Shown here piece by piece: positions 11,541-23,509 of a DNA stretch of 64,000 nucleotides. A model generated the notes under the pieces. It had not been told where the DNA came from, searched no databases, and saw nothing but the letters and a program-made list of their open reading frames with translations. Positions within the stretch are counted from its first letter, which is position 1. The number at the start of each line of letters is the position of its first letter. Both the position numbers and the translations under genes were made by a program. Origin of the DNA: Ischnura elegans (Eukaryota; Arthropoda; Insecta; Odonata; Coenagrionidae); NCBI RefSeq assembly GCF_921293095.1, contig NC_060252.1, forward strand, positions 47,492,881 through 47,556,880, written 5' to 3'.

Positions 11541-12544
11541 AGTATGTAAATGTATATGTAGCGATGGAATTCGTGTTCTTCCATCACCATTTCTCGCTCA
11601 CGTTATTTTTATTTGGAGGATTCGATAGAGGATAACTAATTATGCAGAGCAAGTGAAGGAAACGACCGCATACCACAGCAAACTTAAAGAGTCCCAAGTG
11701 CTAAGCGATGGAATTGACCGCGGTGAGAGGTTGATTATAACTCGGATTTCCACCGCAACGCTATCTCTTCCATTTCTTTTGTTTTTGCACTCATGTCTCT
11801 CTCGGTAGTTGCTGGGAGGTAGCTTTTGAAACGGCACCGCTGCAGCATCACCACCGATGTCGTGTTAATCATTCGAGAAGCCTCATACAAGCCGCTCCTC
11901 CGTGTCTTTAATCTTTCTCCGGGTGTCATCTGACCTGATGTTTTCCAACTTTGCAGCCTTCTCCTCTAGGAACACTTCCCACTACAAAAGAGGCTGCCAC
12001 TGGGCACCGTCGCAAACGATCTTTTGGTCTAGAATTCACCGCACTCACAGGAAAGATAATCGCTGGGAAGAGTTGGCGCAGATAAGTTTGTTCTTTGTCA
12101 CATAAATGTAGAATTTATGTTTACCGATGGCTTTGTTGAAAATTATCTCTCTTGAATTTACATACACAAAGTGCATAGGCACATAAACTTCTGTGTAGAT
12201 TCTTAAGTAGGAACTCTTATCTAGGGATATCATAGAACTTCACGCCAACGCGACATCCCTTTTGTTGTAGCTTTTCATTTGTGGGGAAGACGTGAAGCAC
12301 TGGCAATTTTAAGTTTACACTTCGCTACCTCGTATCTTATGAAATATTTTGTATTATTATTTTAAATTTCTAATCACTACGGCACAATTTCGTAATTTTT
12401 TATTTCTAAATTATCTAATTCAAGGACATCAATTTACTTTTCGAATAAATATTTTTTCTTTTGTTATCTTTATTGCATATAAGTTATGTATCAAAAGTTC
12501 ATCTGGAAGACATTTTTTTTTATAAAACAATGTGCACAGTTTAC

Positions 12545-14390
12545 GACTGTATATCTGAAGGTGATCCACCCGCAGGCCCTCTTGGGTCACCAAAGCTCCA
12601 AAATTCATTTTTCATCTTTGATATTTAAGCGTTTAAAGTGTTTTATGGGCAATAAATATATTATTGAATAATAATGATAACAATAGTAGTAGGAAAAAAT
12701 TATTTCCATTGGTTTACTGATATTTTCTCTTTTTTGCTAATTTGAAAGGTACACTGAAAAAACACTTTGGGTATGAGAATCGTAGGTTTGGGTGTCACAC
12801 CCAAAGCTGAGGTGAAGGAAAGGACTTGTCCATACATTTGGTTGTGCCACCCAAAGGGAATGGGTGATGAGGAGTTGGATGTTCCAACTACTCCTTTGGT
12901 TGCTACATCCAAAGAAGATGGACGAGTACTTTGGGTGTGAAAACCAACGCGTTGGGTAGCTCATCAGAACAATGTTTGGATGCCGAATGAAAAGTTTAGA
13001 TCACCTGCCCAAAGGATTGCGCCCCTACCCCTTCCTCCCTCCTATTCAGCCCCACTACACTTTAATCTTGTTCTTTTTCAACCCATTACTAACAGTGCAA
13101 CTAAAAAATGAGAAAACCTAGCTCTGTAGTTGTCATAATACCTATCTATTATCACATAATTCAACATATTGTAATGTGCGTGGGTGGAAAAATAAATACT
13201 TATCCCCATTTGTAGCACACTAGAAAGAACATTTATTTCCAATATATAAACTCACAGTTACATAAAATTCACTCCAAACACACAATTTTTCTCAATCTCT
13301 TCTTGTGCATTCTCCTTTCCTCGTCAACAACCTTCGTGCCAACGCTCTCGGCGATTACTCCGCAAGACTCGATGAATCCACCGTTATAATATCATAAAAA
13401 GTGCACAAAACACAGTGAATTAATATCATTATCAAATTCTATGCCAATAACATAAAATATTATTAAAATACAATCACAACATATTATAAATATCATCGGG
13501 AAAATGCAAGAAACGTGAGACAATTTAACTTCAATAAATAAAGGTCAATGTTAATAAGCACAGCAGCACTTCCGACAAAATATGATCTGAGAGTTTGAAC
13601 TTTGTTTTAATAAGCACATAGAGATAACAATAGGAATCTGAAGAACTCATAAGGAATCTGAAGAACGCAAAGGGTGGTAGTGCGGGCATGAGAATTAATG
13701 CAACATGGCGGTGAGAATAAAAACAAAATGGCCGTGAGAATAAACAACAACTCGCAACTTACCAGCGAACACATGGATATAGGCTCCAAGTCCAGCCTTC
13801 GATAAGAAATTCGCCGTCCCCTCGTCCATAATCTCGAGCAGCAAGAGCAACGAAGCACAAGCGGCAGCAGAGTTCGCCCGTTTTGCCCACAACAAGTCCA
13901 CACGTGTCTACGGCTTCCACGGCTGAACAGAGAACTGCGGGAATGCTAGAGAGCTTCATGAGATTGCCACCAGAGCGCGTAACAATAGATTTAGATTTCG
14001 CACCTAAACCGGTAGAGTGCACTAACCATAACTTTGGTTCTCCCATCCAAAGGACGTTGACTGGACGTGTTTGGTGTGACATTCTTTGCCTTTGGTTCTC
14101 ACATCCAAAGAGTTAGTTCTGACGTCGCATGATTCTTGATGGCGCAACCAAACCTCCCCGCCCAAAAGGGTTTAGGGTGTAGCATCCAAACCTGTTCTCT
14201 CAGTGTATCATGCTCGTAATATGATAGCACACACATTTTACACCAGTAATAATTTTTTTTCAATTTCATGTTAGAACACTTGCCTAAATGGTTTCCTTGG
14301 TTATCGTTTTGCTACTAGTTCAAGATTTGCGGAATGACAACGCTCAGTGAGGAATTATGAAAAGGAGGAACTTCCACGTTGCGTAAGGTG
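12545..14390 (+). repeat. Interspersed repeat, copy 2, split by a DNA transposon
   Basis: The flanks (12545-12751 and 14206-14390) together match the repeat at 7500-7930. Left-hand matches include GGTCACCAAAGCTCCAAAATT and TTTGCTAATTTGAAAGGTA. Right-hand matches include AAGATTTGCGGAATGACA and GAGGAACTTCCAC. The central 1454 bp belong to a later insertion. Confidence 0.6.
12752..14205. mobile_element. 1454 bp TIR transposon flanked by TA, non-autonomous
   Basis: The ends are CACTGAAAAAACA on the left and, reversed, CACTGAGAGAACA on the right (11 of 13 matching). TA directly flanks both sides, and the related sequence at about 7724 has a single TA at the equivalent position. Both subterminal regions carry many short motifs of the type CTTTGGGTGTG or their reverse CACCCAAAG, in alternating orientation. 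Open frames of 98-107 codons on the minus strand (13607-14082) show no transposase motif, so I call it non-autonomous. TA duplication is compatible with Tc1/mariner-like or related superfamilies; the ends do not settle it. Confidence 0.75.
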
Positions 14391-14394
14391 TTTC

Positions 14395-15733
14395 CACATT
14401 GCATTGGTGGAGGTGGACTTTGGAAAAGCTCGTAAAGCAAATGCGAGGCGGGCGATGAAGAAGAAAGTTGCCACCTTACTCAAACTGGCAGACCCGAAAG
14501 GGGATCTTGACTCATCTCGTGATAGAAAAAATAATTTCTGAGTTTTTAGCTCGCCTCAATGAGGTAGAACGAGACTATCGGGAACCAAGACCTATGTCCT
14601 CTCTATATATCCAATTCACTTAAAACGTCTTCAAAAATAACTTTTATAGGCTATTTTAACTACTTGAAACTACAATTATTTAATATGGCTTTATAATAAT
14701 CATATAAGCAAATTTGAAGTTCCATAAATCATGTTAAACTCGCACAGGAGAGATTTATGTTACGAAGGGCGGTAGCAAATGTATATTTATCGTCGGTATG
14801 TTATTATTTAATGACAACAAAATAACCTTGGGATCAACTACAGGATATTTTATCGAATCGTTAAATACTTTGATGGCTCTAGCAAACAAGGTTATGAAAT
14901 GCTGCCCTCTTAGAATTGAATAGTTATCATTGAATCGGAAATGAGAACACGTTTATTGCTACGAGCTAAATTTGACGTCACATAACGCTTACTTATGTAG
15001 CTCTACCTGAAGTTGAAAAGGGTGAAAAACTGTCAGTTGTAGAAAAAATTCAGGCATTATTGCTTTCTCTCTTAAGTTTTTATGGCTAATTTAAATGGCT
15101 AAACATTCTGTAGAATTTAAATTAAGGCAACACCAGAACTATCCTCCGTAAATAGCATTAAGGCCTTGTTTCAAAGTCTTTTATGATCATTCCAACGGGT
15201 TTATGTGATCGGAACTGTGTAGGTGGAAACTGCAATTGGGATTTAAATCATTGATTTGAACAACTTGTAGATCCCTCGACGATTCGGTCTTAGGAATAAT
15301 GACGATGCGTTTTACAAGCGAAATATTTGAAAAGAAAAAGGGTAATTAACGTTGTAAATAATCTTTATAGAGGGAGTTACGTGCAAAAGTCGAGGGATAA
15401 ATTTAAGAATTTATTCCTATAATGAATCAACCGTTTGGTATAGATTAATGCTTTTCATGTCGTCACAGTTAAAACGCATTGCATTATAGGGAGTGGAATC
15501 TGTAAATAGTTGAAATAAAAAAGGGTAATTAACACGGGAAATGGCCTCTAAAGAGGAATTTCTGTGCAGAAGTCGGGGGATAAACTTAAAAATGTATTCA
15601 TGTTATCAATAAATAGTTTGGTACAGTTTAATGCCTTTTTGTCGTCGCACTTAAAACACATTGCATTGGTGGAGGTGGACTTTGGAAAAGCTCGTATAGC
15701 AAATGTGAGGCGGGCGATGAAGAAGAAAGTTTC
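14395..15733 (+). repeat. Duplicated block and two ~182 bp tandem units
   Basis: A stretch of about 78 bases starting CACATTGCATTGGTGGAGG occurs at 14395-14472 and 15656-15733 with only a few differences. Between them, about 15329-15500 and 15511-15670 form two diverged tandem units sharing AAAAAGGGTAATTAAC, AAAAGTCGAGGGATAAA and TTTGGTATAG-like blocks. Bases at about 15035 (CAGTTGTAGAAAAAATTCAGG) resemble the landmark of the array at 7071-8520. Confidence 0.55.
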
Positions 15734-16599
15734 TCTTCCCAAATGCAATGATAAGGAAATGGAAATTCCAAAACATATGAGCATGCAGCGAAAAATAAAA
15801 CGCAGGATGCAGGACTGCACCTGACGCTGGAGGCGCGTGCATGTGAATCCTGAAGGAACGAAGATAATCGTAAAAGCCTTCGCGAACCGCCCACTCTACG
15901 AGATAAAATGAAAAGCATGCATTCGGGTTAGGTGGGGAAGATTTTACGCGCGCCATTAAATCACACTGACACTTCCATCCTTGCCGAAGCATTCTGAGAA
16001 GCAGGAAGTTTTAAGTGCGTTGCGAAAAGTAGCCGTTGAGGATCCCAGAAGCGGCCATATAGCCGGAGCACTAACTGACTGGTAGAGCGCTCTTTTGCGT
16101 CCGACTGTATTACTTTTTAGTGGTTTTATTGTTTTCGTGAATTCAAAAGAGCGACATCACTAGCGTTGCGATGAATTAAAAGAAAGAAAGGGGATGACGT
16201 TGTATTCGTTTCACAGCAACGAAGTCTTACACACCATTGCCAAGTGATCTCAACTTCGTCGTGTGTGAGGATATATCTATCGTCGAGAAAAGAGGATCCT
16301 CATCGTCTAAAGCGAGATAGTGTTTTTTTTTGTGCTCCCCGGAAGCGTATGATATTATGGATGAGTTCAGAAAGGCTGCGTTGTTTTCTTGTAAATTTTA
16401 CTCCTTTCATTGAGATGATGGGAGTAAAAAGTGATAAAGAATAAAACTGGACGTGTATACCTTTCTTTATTGTAATGGCTGCGTTCAGGTCGTAAAATAT
16501 GTCGTTTGTAGTTTTGCTTTGACGTTTAAAAACTTTGCCTTCCGTAGTCGCAGTTGATATGAACGTCAACGAGTACTTCTTGTCCCATCAGTTTCATTT

Positions 16600-17090
16600 G
16601 AGAAATAATAAATGTCTTGGCATAGTGTGGAATAAAATATGTTATCACTTTATACAGAGGAGTTCCCTGGGGGGAAACATAAAGCAGGCCTCTGTGCGTC
16701 CAGTTCAAACTTGAATTGTGCTGTCAGTTAGCTCGTATTTCAATCGAGTTTCAAAAATGTCGCCGCGCAGTGAATATTGTAGAGAGATATTCCCAATATT
16801 TAGACATAAGTATTTGCCCTTATGAGAAATAGCATTGAAAAGTTATTAAATTGATAGATTAGATGAATTTATCATTAAATACAATTTTGTTCGACAGATT
16901 TAATACTAGTTTGTTTCCTCGTGTAATTCGGATCGCTCTTCTATCAGTGACGCGAACGACGACCTTGAAAACTAATTAAAATGCGCAGTTTGTGGGAGAC
17001 TGCTGAATCTTCTGATATATGCTCCAAATAGAGGCATTGGAAATCAATGAATTAAAAATTTCTATTTTCTTCGACGGCACAGAGAATTTG
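16600..17090 (+). repeat. Ancient repeat, diverged partner at 51950-52450
   Basis: Several collinear blocks match 51950-52450: TTTCAAAAATG, ATAGCATT-AAAAG, ATTGATAGAT, CGGATC, CAGTGACGCGA-ACGAC and AAAATGCGCAG. The blocks keep order and spacing although overall identity is low. No reading frame is conserved. From 15734 to 16600 I see nothing definable. Confidence 0.35.
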
Positions 17091-17414
17091 AAACACGTTA
17101 AATAGAGAATGACATTAAATTTTATTCTTTCCTTTGGATTGTTATCCCTCGACATGTCTGCACATATGCTTGAATCTATTTATTTATGAGATCATTAAAA
17201 GGAATAACCAACCTTTTTTGTATCAACGAGTATGTAGAAAACACCTTGCATACAGAAAAACGTTTGCGTAACTCGCGAAAAAAACTGTAAAGTTGGCCCC
17301 ATGATTGAGGAGCGGTTAGCCCGAATGGAGATAACAGATTTTCAACCGAGGATATAGGCCCCTGCGTAAGGAGTTTTGTTATAATCAAATTCGAATTGCT
17401 CAAATAATGTTCAT

Positions 17415-17610
17415 GTTGGATTAGATGGGTGGGAGTGGAACTCACACAGAGCTATACGGGGGGCTAATTCCTTTCCCTGGGCCACCTTGCACTTGGAGGA
17501 CTATTTTATGGGGGTTCCCGAAGGCTTCACCCTGGATTTGAACTCTGGACCACTAGATCTCAGGCAAGCGCTACAGTCACAAGGCCACATCGCTCCCTTA
17601 CTTGAGTTTT
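17415..17610 (-). repeat. tRNA-derived SINE, family 2, minus copy
   Basis: Reversed, the segment holds TAGCGCTTGCCTGAGATC (A-box side), then CCAGAGTTCAAATCCAGG (B box), then GTGCAAGGTGGCCCAGGGAA and TAGCCCCCC. The plus-strand copy at 31185-31390 shares the A-box region, the B box in weaker form, and the GTGGCCCTGGGGAAAGAATCTAGTCCCCC body. That makes it a SINE, not a tRNA gene. Confidence 0.5.
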
Positions 17611-18159
17611 GTGGTCAGTTATTTTTACCCCATCATATTTATCCAAAAATTCATGCATGTGTAGCAAGTGAAAAGTAAAAGAGAGTATAATGCGCATAGG
17701 TAAACTATTGATGAGCTACAATGTATTTAATAATGAGTAACATTTCACACTCCGATAGCGATCAGTAGATGTTATTTTTTCGTTCAATTGCGCATCAATA
17801 TGCATACTTTTATAGCATTGCTTGTACCGCTATGGCATCTTCCCTCAATCACTAGGACTTTGGGCAAATGATCTACTGGTATCCGATGTGAGAGATCACG
17901 GTACAATGATAGAATGATTTTTCTCTTTGAACTTGAACTTTACTCCAACGAATATAGTTTAAATTTAATTAAACTCCATTTAAGTTTAATTAAATTAAAA
18001 TCTTAATTACTTTCAATGTAGAAAAAAGTGCGCATTAGAATAATTTTAATACTGAGTTCCACCTAATATTTATTTTAGTCCTTTACTTTCCGTGGCAAAA
18101 ACGTTTTTCTCCACCGATTCGTTCGGCAGTGTTCAGTATTATCTTGTTATACCGTGTCT

Positions 18160-18400
18160 CCAGGGCGGGCTCCCAAGGTTACACTCCTGGGGCAGGGTCT
18201 ATAAGCGCGAGCTTTTTACCTCTGCACCCAGAAGGGGGAAGACGGGAAGGAGAAAGGAAGGAGGCGCCGCCGCGATAGGAGCCCGACGACACCTCCTGGG
18301 AGTGTATAGGGAAGGAAGGGAAAAGACGAGGAATCCCGCACCGTCACAGAGGCGGGCGGGTCCTACCATCAGCGAAACCAGGCAAAGCCATTAATATTCT
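18160..18400. other. GC- and purine-rich segment, unknown
   Basis: The GC content here is well above the surroundings, with GGGAAGACGGGAAGG-type purine runs. A 100-codon plus-strand frame covers it but is rich in R, G and K from composition alone and shows no domain. No gene is recognised between 17611 and 18715. Confidence 0.25.
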
Positions 18401-18715
18401 AACGACCTTGGAGGATAATTCTATGAGGAAGAATAATCCAACGATCAGATCGTTAGACACACAGTGAGGTTTTGAGATGATTTCTCCGTGTCTCTCGGAC
18501 AGGGATATGTTTTTAATCACTAAAGTAATCTAAGTCTAACTTGCAGCCGCCGATTCTTAAGCGGCTGTCTCTGTAATTCTAACGATGTGAAAGGTATGTA
18601 ACCTTTTATGCCCGCTTGGGACGAATTTGTGTTAGGTTTGTGACGAATCCTGCTCCCTTCCTTGGTATTTTATTCAGTTCGCGAATGAAGTCTCTCTGTC
18701 GGATCGTACATGCAC

Positions 18716-18977
18716 AGTGGCGTAGCCAGGAATTTCGTTCGGGGGGGGGGTTCAAAACCAGGGGGGAGATTTCTGAAAAAACCGGGCACTAAGTAATGGG
18801 TTTTAAACTAATTTTAATACTTTTCATAATCTAAAAAACCTAATTTGTTAAAGAAACATTTCGTAAATTCCTGATTTTTCAATATTCTTTTTTCTTTTAT
18901 GAAGGACAATAATTGTATTTTTTTCGGGGGGACGGGGGTCCGGACCCCCCAGACCACCCCCGCCTGGCTACGCTACT
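18716..18977 (+). mobile_element. 262 bp MITE with 15 bp TIRs (AGTGGCGTAGCCAGG)
   Basis: The left end is AGTGGCGTAGCCAGG. The right end reversed is AGTAGCGTAGCCAGG, 14 of 15 matching. The interior has a G run, a conserved TAATGGGTTTTAAAC block and a GGGGTCCGGACCCCCC palindrome near the right end. Related copies lie at 27481-27668 (+), 42918-43177 (-) and, in more diverged form, 54488-54755 and 32624-32891. It has no coding capacity. Confidence 0.7.
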
Positions 18978-19364
18978 ATATATGCATGACGTGCGACCTG
19001 GCATGTGCGAAGTAGAACATCTCTTTCAATTATAAATCCGAAAACTTGATTTTACGATTACGATGATTTATGTGCCGTAAATTAGATATTGATTCACATA
19101 TTTCTAAGGGGTACCCTGCAATTTTTATAGAATGAGAAGTAGCTCTGTATTTTTTACCCTACGGGACATACGAAATGATTTATTCAGATATCCTCTCTTT
19201 TCAACTGCATTTGAGATTCAGCTGACCTCAGCAGGTCAGGTGATCCTTGCCCTTGTCGTGGGACAAACCCTTTGTAGCATCATAAGCTGAAGTAGCAACA
19301 AGCCGTGCGCCATCAATAACAAGCACCAGTTATCCCATTGCGCGATTACCATTTAATGCGCGAA

Positions 19365-19870
19365 TTACATGACTCGACCGTGGCAGAGCGCCAGTCTTGT
19401 GTGTCCCAAGATTTACTCCCATTCTTCTCCAACAAAGCGGTCTGAATTGTTATCATCTTCGTTCTGTACTCCCTGGTCGCCAAAGGTTACTGTGACGTCA
19501 GATTATGACGCATTTGCCTTGATTCTACGTTCATACGCACGCTACATAAAGCGTTGCACAGATGTATTACTGGGAGATCTAGAGAATCTGCGCGCTAGCC
19601 TTAAATTCCTTGAGCAATTGAGAATAGATATCTTTCAGATTTATACCGGGAAAATAATATTAGAACCCAAATTTATTAGGGTCCGCAGAAACGATAAATT
19701 ATGAGAGATATCGCCGAAGAAAAGGTATTGGAGATACGTAATTTTCTCAAACAAGCTATACTAGGAGGAACTTTGCTAGAGCATGTCCTTTTTATCTTTT
19801 ATTGGCTAGTGTTGTAGCACCCCCTGCCACACGCCTAATGATTTGGAATGTGGGGCACTATGGAAATGAA
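19365..19870 (+). pseudogene. CR1-like LINE C-terminus, family C, copy 2
   Basis: A 111-codon frame ends with LRASLKFLEQLRIDIFQIYT and RVRRNDKL, equivalent to the LLEQLRMDIFK-like tail at 11040-11540. It finishes with the same CACCCCCTGCCACACGCC block at about 19817-19834. The N-terminal part of the frame does not resemble reverse transcriptase, so this is a 5'-truncated and rearranged copy. From 19870 to 21085 I see only AT-rich sequence. Confidence 0.5.
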
Positions 19871-21084
19871 GATGCTAATGAATTTGTTGTTTTAAAAAGT
19901 TTAATTTTGTAAGCATCACTTTAGATAAGAATTATCCTTGTAATACTCGCCAGCGAACCTTAAAAAGTTTTGTTTTTTCATCGTCCACGAAGGAAAGATT
20001 TCGCATCATAAGTCTGAAATTATTTTTGAAATTAATAGTAATATGGAGTCATTTTTCTCTGAACGCTGATTTAAATCCTTGAGGACGGTTTCCTTTATTG
20101 CAATTTCTGTACCTTGCGTTTTAATGTAATCCCTAAGTTTTTGGTGGGCGGATGTAAAAAGAGGTCATTTTAGTATAATATCAAGCGTAAATTTGTGGAG
20201 GTATAACTTTATTTCAACCCATAAGACTAAGGTGTCTAGTAATTCTTTTATTGTTCGTAATTTTCAACTTATTAATCAAGTTTCAGTTTCAATATTTCCC
20301 TACGTTATCTTTATTTTTCTACCTTTTTCCAACGCTCTTCTTTCTGCACCCACATCGCTCTACTTTAAATGCTATGAAATTAACAGGTTATGATTATTTT
20401 TCTAAGAATCTTAGTGAGTGTAATTTCTTTGCCCTTAAGCAAAATATAGGAAAATGTAATGTACAGCTGCAAATGACTACGAATCTTAATCTTTTAAATT
20501 TAAACCCTTTCAGGAGCATGCTGAGCTTGAATTTTCATAATCAAATTGAATAATTAAATTCATTTCAAAGTATAATTAAATTGGATTAATTTAATTAAAA
20601 ATATGTAAATTAAAATTTATTTACTATTAAAACGTGAACGTGGTCTGGTCCCATGGGGTCTTCCTGGGTGAATTGTTGTTGATAGATACGAATGGAATTT
20701 TCGCGGATTAAATCCTAGCAAAGATACGTAGATGTCATGGTTTCATAGAAAAATGTAAAATATTTTGAAAACTTTACCAGTTTTGTTTTCGTTAAATGGG
20801 GTTGTTCGCTCAGAGCCGAAATCGCAGTTTAATAAAGGAATTCGGCAGAATTAAGGGAAAGATAAGCTACGAAAGAAAAATCTTCTATCAGCCGCTCTTT
20901 TATGAGTGAAATGAAAATGTAAAAGTTGCAGCTCACTATTCACATGTTGGTGGTGTCATGATGGTATCAGACCATTTACTCGATCAGAAATGCATTTACA
21001 ATGCAAGGAAAATTATCATGAACCATTTCAGGCTTGATGTGGCGGAAATGCGATGCATCCATGATTAAATATAAACAAAATACG

Positions 21085-21210
21085 GTAGTTTCCACACATT
21101 GATGATTAACTCTACTACCGACCATGGTTTTAAGGGGACTTTGAAAATGAGATATAGCCGAAACCATAGTGTGTAGTGGAGTTACGTATTTAAATGTGGA
21201 AATAACAGTT
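21085..21210. repeat. Foldback of Penelope-type termini
   Basis: The left arm (from about 21089, GTAGTTTCCACA... ATGGTTTT) and the right arm reversed (GTTATTTCCACA... ATGGTTTCGGC) align over about 50 bases with mismatches. The right arm contains CCGAAACCATAGTG followed by ATTTAAATGTGGAA, the same layout as the termini at 25866-25940 (CGAAACC... ATTTAAATAAATTTTGTTGAA). The pair looks like two head-to-head solo termini with little in between. A 113-codon frame across it is incidental. Confidence 0.45.
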
Positions 21211-22231
21211 TTTTGTGGATATTTAAGCATCGATGAGAAGGGTTTGCTCAAAATAATATGAACAACTAACCGCGCAAGGCCCGTTAACAACGAAGAAAAG
21301 TTGCTAATGCTCTGCATGATCTCCTAAACTTATTTACATAAAGAATAAATGTAGGATCTGATGAAATATTTAGGACGGCAAATGTCTGAATATGTTAGCG
21401 AACGATTGATAAAATAAAAATACTAGTCTCTTTTATTCTTCAATGATTAATATTCAACGGTAAGTATAAATAAAAATAAGTGAACATGCTCATTTTATCA
21501 TCTTTTTCTTGCCATAAATTTTGGAACTGCTCGGCGCGATCCATGTTCTTTAAGTATGCATATTTATTTGATAGCTGTTGAGTCGATATCTCAAATACCG
21601 TCATCCGTTGGTATCTTTTTAGAACACGCTAGTTCGGTAAAAACTTTTTCAGCTGCGAGAGCTTGGCGTCATGAATGGGACAGGAAGTTCCTTCTATAAT
21701 CCTCCTGGGGTATCTCACTCTAAGTGCAGATGTAGAGTATATAGCTTCTCTTCTGCTATTGAATCCTTGGTGAGATTTACGATCCTTCCGCTAAGGTAAT
21801 GGTTTTTCTTGGCTCACGTCCGTGCAAGACGTATGTAGCCTTCTTGGTAGGAAGCCGTTTGCATAGAGTTACGTACATGAATCATGCAGTCAATGGGACG
21901 GGATATTGCTAGGGATGACAAAGTTATGGCGGGCGAGTGTGGGAGATGCATTGTCGCTGCGAGCGCTGAATGAGTTTCAGCCTCTCCTCTGGGTGGCGTT
22001 GGAAGTCTCGGATGAAGGACTACGGCGTCTTACGTACAATCCGGCATTCTGGGCGGAGGAAGCCGTTGAGTCGGCATAAAGCTTTGTACGGAATGGCTTG
22101 AGGTGGTCGATGATTTTGAGAATCATTATAATTTTATTCATGTTTTCAAACTTTTAAAAGTAATTGGAAAATTGGAATGGTCAGGAGTAATATAATCTTG
22201 GATTTTGTGCCATAAGCATTAGTAAAGAGAT

Positions 22232-22338
22232 AATGTTCAGCCAACGCCGCGGCGTTGTATTTTCCATTTTCAAGTCTTCAAGTGAAATCTTGAAGCCTTG
22301 AAAATGGAAAATACATGCCAAAACGTTGGCTAAACATG
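22232..22338. repeat. Hairpin with ~47 bp arms, Penelope-terminus-like
   Basis: The left arm (TTCAGCCAACG... TATTTTCCATTTTCAAG... CTTCAAG) and the right arm reversed match over about 47 bases, apart from differences in the CCGCGGCG segment. The loop is about six bases (TGAAAT). The right arm reads ATGCCAAAACGTTGGC, close to the CCGAAAC-type core of Penelope termini elsewhere in the window. A microRNA-like hairpin is an alternative, but the arms are longer and straighter than usual. Confidence 0.45.
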
Positions 22339-23509
22339 TTTTCTTAGTTGAAACTATTGGCGTACTATCCATAATAAGAGGTCAAGTACGCAGATCAGTA
22401 TATCTCTAGAGTATCATTAGGTATCTCTTTCGGTTTTATAATTCTTGAATTGTTAAAGTTTGATACCAGTTACAAGCAAACATTTCACTATTGAAAAAAA
22501 TGGAATGAATCGTCCCGCTATCTTTCAGGAACTATTGAAACAATGTTAGTACTTACTGTTTTCACACAGGTAAAATGAAAAGGGCATTAGTGCCATTGGA
22601 AGTTATAGTGGGTCCATTAATTGTGCTGAAGTAATTGATGCATTGATTACAGTTGCATTTTTCGTTAATGCCTTTCCGTTTGCAGGAATACAAGTATAGG
22701 CCATGGCCAATAGGCTTATAGATATTCTTAAATTATATAATCACGCCTTGAATACGATTTCAAAATGTTACAAATGATCCCAAATCCTTCAATTATCTAT
22801 AAGCGTTAATATATGTGCGTGAAACACCGAGTCATTTTCCAGAGTCATCCTTCGCTTAACCAAAGTGTGGGCCTTTATTCATAAAAAATCTCAAGACCCG
22901 ATGTAGTTGCACTCGCCTGGAGTGTGTTCTTGAGGTTGGCGGGACGTATATGACAAAGAGAACAGGACTCAACCCTTATTGGTACTAAAAGCTGATGGAA
23001 GACCTTGAAGGAATAGACCCCTTGAGACACACGGGCTACGTTGGTGGGGCCAAGTCTACATAACATGTAAAAGTTAAGAGGAAAAATTGAACATAGGATA
23101 GGAAATTCAGGAGCAGAACAGTTTACGAGGCATAAGCCAAGGTGCATAAGGTTTCACTAAAAATTTCAGAGATCAGAAAATTGCACCATAAATTTCTTGA
23201 AAATGTGTAATTATTCTATAATTAGATAATGTGTGCGTTAAGCATTGCATCATGACGCATTTAAGCATGCCAGGTTAGAATTTATAAAATTTGGTTGACG
23301 CACATTCAGCGATGCAATCGGAGGGCTGGATTGGATAGGCGAGGTTAGAGCTCATCCTAAACTCACATTCAGGCGAGTGAACTTAACACATTCAGGGTAG
23401 GAGGGCCGGTTAATTATCCCCAGGCCACATTTATTTTATTTGGGGGCATCCGTTAATTGCACGTGAGAAATAAAAAAATAACCTCTGATAGCAAATACTT
23501 AAGGTGTAT

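Noticed and set aside
12737-12964. Small protein rich in HPK and WV repeats
   Set aside because: It is the translation of the CTTTGGGT subterminal motifs of the transposon.
16060-16115. tRNA-like GGTAGAGCGCTCTTTTGCGT
   Set aside because: It resembles a D-arm to anticodon segment, but no B box or acceptor pairing follows and no second copy was seen.
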